From Benzoatithermus flavus (GTDB taxonomy: Bacteria > Pseudomonadota > Alphaproteobacteria > Geminicoccales > Geminicoccaceae), in assembly GCF_037908215.1 (NCBI RefSeq), contig NZ_JBBLZC010000014.1, forward strand, positions 71,431 to 135,430: a stretch of 64,000 bases of DNA, in the 5' to 3' direction. The notes below the pieces were generated by a model. It searched no databases. It saw only the letters and a program-made list of their open reading frames with translations, and was not told the origin of the DNA. The position numbers and the translations under genes were made by a program. Positions 45,415 through 54,658 of this stretch are shown in pieces. Positions within the stretch are counted from its first letter, which is position 1. Each line of letters begins with the position of its first letter.

Positions 45415-46119
45415 ATGACCCGTGCACGTCTGGGAGCGGAAGAGCGCCGCAAGGCGATCGTCGAGGCGGCGATGCCGTTGTTCGCGCAGAAGGGATTCGC
45501 CGGCACCACGACGAGGGAGATCGCACGTGCCGCTTGCGTCTCCGAAGCGCTCCTGTTCCAGCATTTCCCGAGCAAGGCAGCGCTCTACCAGGCGATCGTG
45601 GCGCGCGGCTGCGAGGGGGATCCCGAGCTCGAGAAGCTGACGCTCCTCCCCCCCTGCACGGCGACCTTGGTCCACATGACCCGGCTGATGCTGGAGCACT
45701 TCGTTCTAGGGGCTCTGGGCGATCCCAAGGAGCGGGAGGTCCAGCACCGGCTGATGCTCAACAGCTTCCTCGAGGACGGAGTCTATGCGCGGCTCGTCTG
45801 TGCCTGGGTGACCGAGCAGGTCCGGCCCCTGTACGAGGCGTCGATGGCGGCGGCAGCCGCTGCCGGCGACCTGCGCCCGGGCGCCGACGTCTCGCCCGAC
45901 GCCTTCTGGTTCGCCGAGCACGTCGCCGCCATGATCGCCTATGCCCGCCTCCCCAGCGTCCCGACCGTTCCTTACGAGGGCAGCATCGAGGTCGTGATTC
46001 GGGATGCCTTGCGCTTCATCCTGCGCGGCCTCGGGCTCACCGATACCGCCATCGCCCGCCACGTCGACCCCGACCCGGCAGTCGGCGGCACAGCCAACAA
46101 CGACGAAGCACCTGCATGA
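45415..46119 (+). CDS. TetR-family transcriptional regulator
   Basis: 234 residues. The N-terminal helix-turn-helix is typical (IVEAAMPLFAQKGFAGTTTREIARAACVSEALLFQHFPSKAALY, residues ~15-58 in outline); the C-terminal ligand domain is mostly helical with many Ala. It should repress the adaptor and RND genes that follow; its stop overlaps the adaptor start (ATGA). No ribosome site precedes the ATG and the -10 element is only six bases away, so the mRNA may be leaderless. Confidence 0.93.
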   Translation: MTRARLGAEERRKAIVEAAMPLFAQKGFAGTTTREIARAACVSEALLFQHFPSKAALYQAIVARGCEGDPELEKLTLLPPCTATLVHMTRLMLEHFVLGALGDPKEREVQHRLMLNSFLEDGVYARLVCAWVTEQVRPLYEASMAAAAAAGDLRPGADVSPDAFWFAEHVAAMIAYARLPSVPTVPYEGSIEVVIRDALRFILRGLGLTDTAIARHVDPDPAVGGTANNDEAPA

Positions 46120-47354
46120 GACCCAACTCACCTGCCCACCGGGCGGATCCGGCCAAGGCTGCCAGCCACCATTACGAGGACTCCGGAAGGCGCCCGCACG
46201 ACGCCGAGCGGCGCGCCACCCGCAAAGGCCTCGTGATCCGGCTGATCCTCGTCGCCTTGCTCGTGGGCGGCGTGGGCGGAGGCTTGTGGTACTTCAACGA
46301 GTTCCGCAAGCAGGCGATCAGGAGCTTCTTCGCGAACAATGTGCCACCGCCTACGGCCGTCGCGGCCGTGCCGGCCGAGCAGGGACCGCTGCCGCGTTAT
46401 CTCGGCGGGATCGGCACGCTGGTCGCGGTCCGGCAGGTGAGCGTCTCGCCCGAGGTCCAGGGCCGCGTGGCGGCGATCCATTTCGAGCCCGGTGCAGTGG
46501 TGAAGCAGGGCGAGCCGCTCGTGCAGCTCAACGACGCGCCCGAGCAGGCCGATCTTGCCAGCTTCAAGGCCCAGGCGCGGCTGGCACAGGCCAATCTCGA
46601 TCGTACCCGGCAGTTGGCGCGCAGCGACTTCGCCACGCAGGCGGCGCTCGACCAGAACCAGGCCCTCCTCGAGCAGGCGCAGGCAGGGATCGCGCGGAGC
46701 GAGGCCCTGATCGCCCAGAAGCTCGTCAAGGCCCCCTTCGCCGGCCAACTCGGCATCCGTCGGGTCGAGCTCGGCCAGTATGTCGGACCCGGCACCGAGC
46801 TCGTCACCCTCACCGATCTCGACCGGCTCTACGTCAACTTCACCGTGCCGGAACAGGCGCGCGCCGTGATCCGCCTGGGCCAGCCGGTCGAGATCACGAT
46901 CGACGCCTATCCGGGGCGCGTCTTCAAGGCCGAGCTCACCACGATCGAGCCACAGATCGACCCGAGCACGCGCACGATCAAGCTGCAGGCCACCATGGCC
47001 AACCCGGATCGGCTGCTGCTGCCGGGCATGTTCGCGAACGCGCGCCTCGTGCTGCCGCCGGTGCCCGACGTGGTGACGGTACCCGAGACGGCCGTGACCC
47101 GCACGCTCTACGGCGATTCCGTGTTCGTCGTGCGCGAGGAGGGTGTGGACAAGGACGGTAGGCCCGTACGCAAGGCCGTGCAGACCTTCGTGCGCACCGG
47201 CGACGTGGTGGGCGGTCGGATCGCGATCCTCGAAGGCGTGAAGCCCGGCGAGCTCGTCGTCGCCTCGGGCCAGCTCAAGCTGCAGAGCGGTGCGGCGGTG
47301 CGGGTCGTGGCCGACAACGCGCTGCCGATCCCGGCCGAGCCGCCGGTCGAGTGA
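46116..47354 (+). CDS. RND efflux periplasmic adaptor (second system)
   Basis: 412 residues. The N-terminus is basic and cytoplasmic, then a single membrane anchor (GLVIRLILVALLVGGVGGGLWYF, ~38-60), unlike the exported adaptor at 24.8-26.0 kb. Lipoyl halves (VSPEVQGRVAAIHFEPGAVV and VKAPFAGQLGIRRVELGQYV), a helical hairpin and a beta-barrel (RLYVNFTVPEQARAVIRLG) follow. It resembles the MexH/MdtA type. It overlaps the tetR stop by four bases and precedes the permease by 27 bases. Confidence 0.93.
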   Translation: MRPNSPAHRADPAKAASHHYEDSGRRPHDAERRATRKGLVIRLILVALLVGGVGGGLWYFNEFRKQAIRSFFANNVPPPTAVAAVPAEQGPLPRYLGGIGTLVAVRQVSVSPEVQGRVAAIHFEPGAVVKQGEPLVQLNDAPEQADLASFKAQARLAQANLDRTRQLARSDFATQAALDQNQALLEQAQAGIARSEALIAQKLVKAPFAGQLGIRRVELGQYVGPGTELVTLTDLDRLYVNFTVPEQARAVIRLGQPVEITIDAYPGRVFKAELTTIEPQIDPSTRTIKLQATMANPDRLLLPGMFANARLVLPPVPDVVTVPETAVTRTLYGDSVFVVREEGVDKDGRPVRKAVQTFVRTGDVVGGRIAILEGVKPGELVVASGQLKLQSGAAVRVVADNALPIPAEPPVE

Positions 47355-47381
47355 GCCGAGACGAGGCAGGAAGACGAGCCC

Positions 47382-50300
47382 ATGCGCTTCACCGACATCT
47401 TCGTCCGCCGCCCGGTGCTCGCCACGGTGGTGAGCCTTCTGATCCTGCTGATCGGGCTGCGCGCCTTCTTCACGCTGCCGATCCGGCAATACCCGGAGGT
47501 CAAGAACACCGTCATCACGGTGACGACCTCCTATCCAGGCGCTTCCGCCGAGCTGATGCAGGGTTTCATCACCGTGCCCATCGCGCAGGCGGTGGCGGGA
47601 GCCGAGGGTGTCGAGTACCTGACCTCGAACTCGGTGCAGGGCACGAGCACCGTCCAGGCCCATATCCGACTGAACCAGGACCCCAACAAGGCCATGACCG
47701 ACGTCATGGCCAAGGTGAACCAGGTCAAGTATCTGATCCCGCGCGAGGCCAACGACCCGATCATCTCGAAGACCACGGGCGGCTCGCTCGCGGTCATGTA
47801 CATGGGCTTCGGCAGCCACGAGATGGCGGGGCCGGCGATCACCGACTATCTCACCCGCGTCGTGCAGCCGCTCCTCGCCACCGTGCCGGGGGTGGCCTCG
47901 GCCGAGATCCTGGGCGGACAACCCTTCGCCATGCGCGTCTGGCTCGACCCGACCCGGATGGCGGCACGCGGGGTCTCGGCGCAGGACGTCGCGGCGGCGC
48001 TCGCGGCCAACAACTATCAGTCGGCGGCCGGCCAGACCAAAGGCTACTTCACGGTCAGCAACATCAGCGCCGCCACCGGGCTCCAGAGCATCGACGAGTT
48101 CCGCGCCATGGTGGTCAAGGCCGCGAATGGCGCTCTCGTGCGGCTCGGCGACATCGCCACGGTCGAGTTGGGTGCGAAGAGCAGCGACAGTTCGGTCATG
48201 ATGAACGGCCAGCACGCCGTCTTCATCGGCATCAACGCGACCCCGGACGGCAACCCGCTCGAGATCGTCAAGGGTATCAGGGCGTTGGTGCCCACCCTCG
48301 AGCGCGGCCTGCCGCCCACGCTCACGATGGAGATCCCCTACGATTCGACCGAGTTCATCAACGCCTCGATCCACGAGGTGGAGCGGACCCTGGGCGAGGC
48401 GATCCTGATCGTGATCGTGGTGATCTTCCTGTTCCTGGGTTCGGTCCGCTCGGTGCTGATCCCGGTGGTGACGATCCCGCTCTCGATCATCGGCGCCGGC
48501 ACGCTCATGCTGGCCATGGGCTTCAGCCTCAACCTGCTCACGCTCCTGGCGATGGTGCTCGCGATCGGGCTCGTCGTGGACGACGCCATCGTCGTGGTCG
48601 AGAACGTCTACCGCCACATCGAGGAGGGCAGGACGCCGCTCCAGGCGGCGCTCATAGGCGCGCGCGAGATCGCGGGGCCCGTGATCTCGATGACGATCAC
48701 GCTCGCCGCCGTCTATGCACCGATCGGCTTCCTCTCCGGACTCACGGGCTCCTTGTTCCGCGAGTTCGCCTTCACGCTCGCGGGCTCGGTCATCATCTCG
48801 GGCATTGTGGCACTCACGCTCTCGCCCATGATGTGCTCGCTGCTGCTCAGCGCCGAGAGCCAGCACGGCCGTTTCGCGCGTCTCGTGGATCGGACCTTCG
48901 GCGCCGTCACGCGCTGGTACGGCCGGCGCCTGCACAACACGCTGGAATACCGGCCGGCGACGGCGCTGTTCGCGCTCGGCGTGCTCGCGAGCCTGCCTTT
49001 CCTCTTCCTCAACACCAGCGCCGAGCTGGCGCCCGAGGAGGACCAGGGTGTGCTGTTCGCGGTGACGAAGGGGCCGCAGAACGCCAACATCGACTACATG
49101 AACGTGTTCGGCGAGGCGATCGACAAGGTCTTCCAGTCCTTCCCGGAGACCTCGTTCCGCTTCATCGTCGCCGGCATGGACGGCGGCGCCAACAACGGCT
49201 TCGCCGGCATGGCGCTCAAGCCCTGGGACCAGCGCCAGCGCAGCGCCAAGGAGCTGCAGCCGCTCGTTCAGGGCGCGCTCCAGGAGAAGGTCACGGGCGT
49301 GCAGGCGTTCGTGTTCTCGCTGCCGCCCTTGCCCGACAACAGCCAGGGCATGCCGGTGCAGATGGTGATCAGCTCGCCTTCGGGTTTCGAGACCATCTAC
49401 AAGGTGATGGAGGAGCTGAAGGCAGCGGCGCGCAAGAGCGGCCTGTTCATGGTCAGCGACAGCGATCTCGCCTTCAACAGCCCGACCGTGCGCATCGAGA
49501 TCGACCGCACCAAGGCGAACGATCTCGGCATCACCATGCAGGAGATCGGCAGCTCGCTCGCAACGCTCTTGGGCGGCAACTACGTCAACCGCTTCAGCCT
49601 CGAAGGCCGCTCCTACGAGGTGATCCCGCAGGTGCCGCGGAGCCTGCGCCTCGCTCCCGAGCGCCTCGGCCAGTACTACGTGAAGACCAGAAGCGGCGAA
49701 TCGATCCCGCTCTCGACCGTGGTCAGGATCACGACCGGCACCGAGCCCAACGCGCTGACCCAGTACAACCAGCTCAACGCGGCCACCTTCTCGGCCGTGC
49801 CGATGCCGGGTGTGACCATGGGCCAGGCGGTCGACTTCCTGCGCCAGGAGGCCGAGCGGCTCCTGCCCGCCGATTTCCGCTACGACTTTCTCTCCCAGTC
49901 GCGTCAGTACGTGCAGGAGGGCAACCAGCTCACCATCACCTTCGCGTTCGCGCTCGTCATCATCTTCCTGGTGCTGGCGGCCCAGTTCGAATCCCTGCGC
50001 GATCCGCTCGTCATCCTGGTGAGCGTGCCGATGTCGATCTGCGGCGCGCTGCTGCCGCTGTTCTTCGGTGTCGCGACCTTGAACATCTACACCCAGATCG
50101 GTCTCGTGACCCTGATCGGGCTCATCAGCAAGCACGGCATCCTCATGGTCGAGTTCGCGAACGAGCTGCAGCGCAACGAAGGCCTCGACCGGCGGGCAGC
50201 GATCGAGGAGGCGGCCAAGGTGCGCTTGCGGCCGATCCTGATGACGACAGCCGCCATGGTCGTGGGCCTCGTTCCGCTCCTCTATGCGAGCGGTGCGGGT

Positions 50301-50474
50301 GCGGCCAGCCGGTTCTCGATCGGGCTCGTCATCGTCGCCGGCATGTCGATCGGCACGCTGTTCACGCTGTTCGTGCTGCCGACCGTCTACACCTATCTCG
50401 CCTCCGATCATCGCCCGGCGCGGCGTGCGCGGCGTGAGGCCGAGATCCGCGAGGTGCTGGTGCCGGCAGAGTGA
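47382..50474 (+). CDS. RND efflux permease (second system, MexI/MdtB-like)
   Basis: 1030 residues starting MRFTDIFVRRPVLATVVSLL. The proton-relay Asp pair is in GLVVDDAIVVVENVYRH (~405) and the relay Lys in GLISKHGILMVEFANEL (~940). Length and repeat structure match HAE1 pumps. Operon with TetR and adaptor. As with the first pump there is no outer-membrane channel gene. A long antisense open frame covers most of it but is a GC-rich shadow. Confidence 0.95.
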   Translation: MRFTDIFVRRPVLATVVSLLILLIGLRAFFTLPIRQYPEVKNTVITVTTSYPGASAELMQGFITVPIAQAVAGAEGVEYLTSNSVQGTSTVQAHIRLNQDPNKAMTDVMAKVNQVKYLIPREANDPIISKTTGGSLAVMYMGFGSHEMAGPAITDYLTRVVQPLLATVPGVASAEILGGQPFAMRVWLDPTRMAARGVSAQDVAAALAANNYQSAAGQTKGYFTVSNISAATGLQSIDEFRAMVVKAANGALVRLGDIATVELGAKSSDSSVMMNGQHAVFIGINATPDGNPLEIVKGIRALVPTLERGLPPTLTMEIPYDSTEFINASIHEVERTLGEAILIVIVVIFLFLGSVRSVLIPVVTIPLSIIGAGTLMLAMGFSLNLLTLLAMVLAIGLVVDDAIVVVENVYRHIEEGRTPLQAALIGAREIAGPVISMTITLAAVYAPIGFLSGLTGSLFREFAFTLAGSVIISGIVALTLSPMMCSLLLSAESQHGRFARLVDRTFGAVTRWYGRRLHNTLEYRPATALFALGVLASLPFLFLNTSAELAPEEDQGVLFAVTKGPQNANIDYMNVFGEAIDKVFQSFPETSFRFIVAGMDGGANNGFAGMALKPWDQRQRSAKELQPLVQGALQEKVTGVQAFVFSLPPLPDNSQGMPVQMVISSPSGFETIYKVMEELKAAARKSGLFMVSDSDLAFNSPTVRIEIDRTKANDLGITMQEIGSSLATLLGGNYVNRFSLEGRSYEVIPQVPRSLRLAPERLGQYYVKTRSGESIPLSTVVRITTGTEPNALTQYNQLNAATFSAVPMPGVTMGQAVDFLRQEAERLLPADFRYDFLSQSRQYVQEGNQLTITFAFALVIIFLVLAAQFESLRDPLVILVSVPMSICGALLPLFFGVATLNIYTQIGLVTLIGLISKHGILMVEFANELQRNEGLDRRAAIEEAAKVRLRPILMTTAAMVVGLVPLLYASGAGAASRFSIGLVIVAGMSIGTLFTLFVLPTVYTYLASDHRPARRARREAEIREVLVPAE

Positions 50475-50492
50475 GGGGCACGGTATTTAGGC

Positions 50493-50521
50493 TTGAAGTC
50501 CTAATCAACTTCAGGTTATAG
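50493..50521 (+). promoter_or_regulatory. Sigma-70-type promoter for the glycosyltransferase-like gene
   Basis: TTGAAG, 17-base spacer, TTATAG. The spacer and -35 contain the inverted repeat TGAAGT-N8-ACTTCA (50494-50513), which may bind a regulator. About 30 bases remain to the GTG start. Confidence 0.55.
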
Positions 50522-50556
50522 GGAGTTCGTCACGCATCTGCAGCGGAGCCCCGCCC

Positions 50557-51489
50557 GTGCGCCCGGACCTCCTCCACGTCGTCACCTGCATCTCGAACCC
50601 CGTCCGCTACCAGAGCCGCTGGCGCCTCTACGAGCGCTTCAAGCAGGAGATGGCGCGGGCGGGGGTGCATCTGGTCACGGTCGAGCTCGCCTACGGCGAG
50701 CGGCCGTTCGTCGTCACCTCTGCCGGCAACCCCGACCACGTGCAGGTCAGAAGCCGCTCCGAGCTGTGGTCGAAAGAGAACCTGCTCAACATCGGCGCAG
50801 CACACCTGCCGCCGGACTGGCGCTATCTCGCCTGGATCGACGCCGACGTGCAGTTCCACAACCCCGACTGGGCGGCCGAGACGGTCGAGCGGCTGCAGCT
50901 CTTCTCCGTCGTGCAGCTCTTCAGCCATGCGCACGATCTCGACCCCGAGCATCAGGTGCTGGAGGGCAAGCAGCCGAAGACCGGGTTCATGTACGCCTAC
51001 TGGGAAGGGCTCCCCTCCTCGCGGCGCTACGACGACGGTAACTGGCATCCCGGCTATGCCTGGGCCTGCCGGCGCGACGCCTACGTGGCGCTGGGCGGGC
51101 TCATGGATTTCTGCGTCCTGGGCTCGGCCGACCGGCACATGGCGATGGCGCTGGTCGGCAAGGCCGGGCTCTCGCTCGACGAGCGGCTGAGTCCGGCCTA
51201 CAGGAAACATATCCTCGCCTGGCAGGAGCGCGCCGAGCGTCACTTGCGCCGCAACGTCCATTACGTGCCGGGCCTCCTCACCCACTGGTGGCACGGCAAG
51301 AAGCGCGACCGGCGCTACGTCGAGCGCTGGGAGGTGCTGCGACGCTGGCAGTTCGACCCCGATCTCGATCTCAGGCGCGACTGGTCGCAGCACGGCCTGC
51401 TCGAGCTCACCGACCGCTGCCCGGGGCTGCGCGACGACATCCGCCGTTATTTACGCGCCCGCAACGAGGACAGCATCGACGTGGATTGA
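50557..51489 (+). CDS. Glycosyltransferase-like protein with DxD motif
   Basis: 310 residues. The GT-A style core is visible: HVVTCISNPVRYQSRW at the start, WSKENLLNIGAAHLP, and the metal-binding DAD (D95, D97 in YLAWIDADVQFHNP). Later WHPGYAWACRRDAYVALGGL and FCVLGSADRHMA resemble substrate-side motifs of glycosyltransferases that use an N-terminal nucleotide-sugar fold. Acceptor and sugar unknown. GTG 50557 has GGAG at usable distance. It stands alone with its own promoter and converges with the HAD gene. Confidence 0.65.
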   Translation: MRPDLLHVVTCISNPVRYQSRWRLYERFKQEMARAGVHLVTVELAYGERPFVVTSAGNPDHVQVRSRSELWSKENLLNIGAAHLPPDWRYLAWIDADVQFHNPDWAAETVERLQLFSVVQLFSHAHDLDPEHQVLEGKQPKTGFMYAYWEGLPSSRRYDDGNWHPGYAWACRRDAYVALGGLMDFCVLGSADRHMAMALVGKAGLSLDERLSPAYRKHILAWQERAERHLRRNVHYVPGLLTHWWHGKKRDRRYVERWEVLRRWQFDPDLDLRRDWSQHGLLELTDRCPGLRDDIRRYLRARNEDSIDVD

Positions 51490-51518
51490 GCGCCGACCTA
51501 ACCCGGCCAATCGCGTTC

Positions 51519-51538
51519 GGCGACCATCAATGGTCGCC
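51519..51538. terminator. Hairpin between convergent genes
   Basis: GGCGACCAT-CA-ATGGTCGCC, a near-perfect 20-base palindrome between the glycosyltransferase-like and HAD stop codons. No T-run on either side, so it may be a weak bidirectional terminator or a protein site. Confidence 0.45.
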
Positions 51539-51570
51539 AGACACCATCAACGGGTGCCGATGCTCGGCGT

Positions 51571-52248
51571 TCAGTCCGCGCGCACCCCGAGTTCGTCCAG
51601 ATGGCGCATGAGCATCGCCGGGTCGTCGTAGACCCGGTACGCCCCGGCGCGCTCGAGCTCCTCGGTGCCATAGCCGCCCGAGAGGAGGCCGATGCCGAGC
51701 ACGCGCGCCCGGCGGGCGGCCAGCATGTCCCACACGCTGTCGCCGATGACGAACACGTCGGCCGCGGGCACGCCCAGCCGCTCGACCGCCGCGAGGAACA
51801 GATCGGGATCGGGCTTGGCGTGCTCGACGAGATCGCGCGTCACGACCGGAACCGTCTCCGGAATCGCCAGGGTCTCGAGCGTCGTGCGCGCGGTCCGCAG
51901 CCGCCCGCTCGTGGCGATCGCCCAGGGGCAGCCGATCGCGGAGAGATGGCGGAGCAGATCGACGGCACCCGGCAGCGGGCGGATGTCGCCGGCGAGCTCC
52001 TTGTAGGCGGCGGCATGGGCGTCCTGTAGCCGTCGCAGCAGGCCCTCGTCGAGGTCGCGGCCGGTCTCGCGCAGAAGTGCCCGCGTGAACAGGCCGCCGC
52101 TCATGCCGATGCGGCGGTGGATGCGCCAGATCGAGAGCTCGATCCCCTCCTCGAGCAGCGCCCGGTGCCAAGCCAGCACGTGCTGGTAGACGCTGTCGAC
52201 CAGGGTGCCGTCGAGGTCGAACACGAGCGCGGTCCTGTGGCGCGCCAT
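51571..52248 (-). CDS. HAD-superfamily phosphatase (beta-phosphoglucomutase/Gph type)
   Basis: 225 residues. Motif I is ALVFDLDGTLVDS (nucleophile Asp ~10), a helical cap of type C1 follows, motif II is IATSG, motif III Lys is in HAKPDPDLFLAAV and motif IV is VFVIGDSVWDM. Cytosolic hydrolase of a sugar phosphate or phosphoglycolate; substrate not evident. ATG 52248 has AAGGGGA upstream. It occupies the place after clpP where clpX is commonly found. Confidence 0.88.
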   Translation of the reverse strand: MARHRTALVFDLDGTLVDSVYQHVLAWHRALLEEGIELSIWRIHRRIGMSGGLFTRALLRETGRDLDEGLLRRLQDAHAAAYKELAGDIRPLPGAVDLLRHLSAIGCPWAIATSGRLRTARTTLETLAIPETVPVVTRDLVEHAKPDPDLFLAAVERLGVPAADVFVIGDSVWDMLAARRARVLGIGLLSGGYGTEELERAGAYRVYDDPAMLMRHLDELGVRAD

Positions 52249-52342
52249 GGCTGCTTCCCCTTCCCTGCCGCACGAAAGACGAGCGGCCTCGTCGGGTTCC
52301 CCCGGACGAGACCGCACCATACCTGTTGCCGGGCCTTCGAGC

Positions 52343-52957
52343 CTACTCGGTCTTGGGCTTGGCCGGCCGCTTGTCGATCACCTCGTCGATGATCCCGAAC
52401 TCCTTGGCCTGCTCGGCGCTCATGAAGGTGTCGCGCTCCATTCGCGCCTCGACCTCGGCCAGGCTCTGGCCGGTGTGCTTGACGTAGATCTCGTTGAGCC
52501 GACGCTTCATGGTCAGGATCTCGCGGGCATGGATCTCGATGTCCGTGGCCTGGCCCTGAAAGCCGCCCGAGGGCTGGTGCGTCATGATCCGGGCGTGTGG
52601 CAAGGCGAAGCGCTTGCCGGGAGCACCCGCGCAGAGCAGGAGCGAGCCCATCGACGCGGCCTGGCCGATACAGATCGTCGCCACGTCGGGGCGGATATAC
52701 TGCATCGTGTCGTAGATCGCGAGCCCGGCGGTGACGAGGCCGCCCGGGCTGTTGATGTAGAGGCTGATGTCCTTGTCGGGGTTTTCGGCTTCGAGGAACA
52801 GGAGCTGGGCGGTGACGAGGCTCGCGACGTGGTCGTCGACCGGCCCCATCAGGAAGATGATGCGCTCCTTCAACATCCGGGAATAGATGTCGTAGGCGCG
52901 CTCGCCGCGGGCGGTCTGCTCGACCACCATCGGCACGAGCTGGCTGTACGTGGTCAT
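52343..52957 (-). CDS. clpP: ATP-dependent Clp protease proteolytic subunit
   Basis: 204 residues. Serine protease triad S102 (GQAASMGSLLL), H127 (MTHQPSGG) and D176 (MERDTFMSAEQA); the N-terminal YDIYSRMLKERIIFLMGPVDD is canonical. It forms the 14-subunit chamber fed by ClpX or ClpA. ATG 52957 gives the standard MTTYSQLVPMVVEQ start with GAGGT upstream. tig lies 47 bases upstream on the same strand, the conserved tig-clpP order; clpX does not follow. Confidence 0.97.
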   Translation of the reverse strand: MTTYSQLVPMVVEQTARGERAYDIYSRMLKERIIFLMGPVDDHVASLVTAQLLFLEAENPDKDISLYINSPGGLVTAGLAIYDTMQYIRPDVATICIGQAASMGSLLLCAGAPGKRFALPHARIMTHQPSGGFQGQATDIEIHAREILTMKRRLNEIYVKHTGQSLAEVEARMERDTFMSAEQAKEFGIIDEVIDKRPAKPKTE

Positions 52958-53004
52958 GGTCGACCTCGCTCGGGTTTCAAGGGAGACCGGTGCCTTGGCC
53001 GGCC

Positions 53005-54390
53005 TCACGCCGTGGCATTCCCGGAAGCGGCGGCCGCCTCGCCATCGGCGGCGGGCTGCTGCGCCTCTTCCTCGTCCGGATCCTTCATCAGCTCTTCGAC
53101 TGGGACCGTCTTCTCGCTCACCTGGGCGCGGGAGAAGATGAAGTCGCAGACCTTGTCCTCGAAGATGGGCGCTCTGAGCTGGTCGAGCGCGTTGGGATTG
53201 CTCTGGAAGAACTCCAGCACCTTGCGCTCCTGGCCGGGGAAGCGCATGGCCTCGCGCACCGCGGCCTGGCGCAGCTCCTCGCCCTCGACCTTGATCTCGT
53301 TCCTGGTGCCGATGTCGGAGAGGATGAGGCCGAGCCGCACCCGCCGCTCGGCGATCTTTCGATATTCCTCCTTGAGCTCGTCCTCGCTCTTGCCAGCCTC
53401 CTCGAAGCCGGCACCCGTGCGCTCCATCTCGTCCTTGAGCTGCTTCCAGATCGCCTCGAACTCGAGATCGACCATCCCGGTCGGGACCTCGAACGGGTAC
53501 TTCTCGGCGAGCTGGTCGAGGAGCTCGCGCTTCAGCCTGGCGCGGCTGACGCTCTGATACTCCTCGTTGAAGCGCTTCTCGAAGGTCTCCTTGAGCTCGG
53601 CCAGGCTCTCGAAGCCCAGCTCCTTGGCCCAGTCGTCGTTGATCTCGACCGCGACCGGTGCCTTCACCTCCTTCACCGTGACGGTGAAGACGGCCTCCTT
53701 CCCGGCCACGTCCTTGTTGCCGTAGTCCTCGGGGAAGGTGATCTTGACCGCGCGAGTCTCGCCCGGCGTGGCACCCACGAGCTGCTCCTCGAAGCCCGGC
53801 ACCATGGCCTTGGCACCGAGCCGGAGCGGGAAGTCCTTGGCGGCACCGCCCGGGAAGAGCTCGCCGTCGATCCGGCCCTCGAAATCGATGACGAGCTGAT
53901 CGCCGTCCTGCGCGGGGCGCGGCTCGGCCAGCGGCTCGAACTTCTGCCGCGCCCTGGCGAAGTTCTGGATCGCCTCCTCGATCTTCTCGGGCTGCGGCTC
54001 GGCCACGAGCTTGGTCAGCGCGATCGCGTCGAGATCGACCTGCGGTACCTCGGGCAGCACCTCGAGCTTCATCGCGAACTCGAGATCCTTGCCCTCGTCG
54101 AACGAGGTCACCTCGATCTTGGGCCGCAGCGCCGGGCGGAGCTGATTGTCGCCGATGGTCTTGCGCGAGCCCTCGTCGACCGCCTCCTCGAGCACCTCAC
54201 CCAGGATCGAGCGGCCGTACTGCTTCTTCAAGAGAGGCAGCGGCGCCTTGCCGGGCCGGAAGCCGGGCAGGCGGATCGTCTTCGCCAACTTCTCGAGCCG
54301 GCTCTGCACACGGCTCTCGATCTCGCTCGCCGGAACCGTGACCTTGTATTCCCGCTTCAGCCCCTCGGCCGCAATCTGGGTAACCTGCAT
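53005..54390 (-). CDS. tig: Trigger factor
   Basis: 461 residues. The ribosome-binding N-terminal domain has the signature GFRPGKAP (~45-53), the middle is an FKBP-type prolyl isomerase domain (ARPAQDGDQLVIDFEGRIDG-like region at ~150-240, abbreviated here), and the C-terminal chaperone arms are helical with an acidic Glu/Ala-rich tail. It binds nascent chains at the ribosome exit. Start ATG 54390 (MQVTQIAAEGLKREY) matches the family; ATG 54405 is possible. tRNA-Leu lies just upstream on the same strand. Confidence 0.96.
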   Translation of the reverse strand: MQVTQIAAEGLKREYKVTVPASEIESRVQSRLEKLAKTIRLPGFRPGKAPLPLLKKQYGRSILGEVLEEAVDEGSRKTIGDNQLRPALRPKIEVTSFDEGKDLEFAMKLEVLPEVPQVDLDAIALTKLVAEPQPEKIEEAIQNFARARQKFEPLAEPRPAQDGDQLVIDFEGRIDGELFPGGAAKDFPLRLGAKAMVPGFEEQLVGATPGETRAVKITFPEDYGNKDVAGKEAVFTVTVKEVKAPVAVEINDDWAKELGFESLAELKETFEKRFNEEYQSVSRARLKRELLDQLAEKYPFEVPTGMVDLEFEAIWKQLKDEMERTGAGFEEAGKSEDELKEEYRKIAERRVRLGLILSDIGTRNEIKVEGEELRQAAVREAMRFPGQERKVLEFFQSNPNALDQLRAPIFEDKVCDFIFSRAQVSEKTVPVEELMKDPDEEEAQQPAADGEAAAASGNATA

Positions 54391-54462
54391 CGCTTTCGCC
54401 TTCATGGCGCTGCGCCCTGCCCCGAGCGAAGCACCCGTTCCATTAATAACCTGCCGCTGGCT

Positions 54463-54547
54463 TGGTGCGGGCGGCGAGACTCGAACTCGCACAGCTCACG
54501 CCACAGGAACCTAAATCCTGCGTGTCTACCAGTTCCACCACGCCCGC
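54463..54547 (-). tRNA. tRNA-Leu (anticodon UAG)
   Basis: Acceptor arms GCGGGCG and CGCCCGC pair perfectly, the anticodon loop is TTTAGGT (UAG, reading CUN leucine codons), there is a long variable arm as in all type II tRNAs, a TTCGAGTC T-loop, and an encoded 3' CCA. The sequence closely follows the bacterial leucine type. It lies between tig and the cyclase remnant. Confidence 0.95.
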
Positions 54548-54658
54548 GCACGACACCCGTCCCGAAGCCGGGGCTCCGGGACCGTGGCTGTGGCCTATAG
54601 CACAAAGGAGCAGAAGGCCAACAGGGGCCTGAGGTGGCCGAGAGGCAGACTCCTGGCC

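Noticed and set aside
46128..50411. 1427-codon open frame on the minus strand
   Set aside because: It lies antisense to the clear adaptor and RND permease genes and its product is Arg/His/Asp-rich low-complexity sequence without any domain; a shadow of GC-rich codon use.
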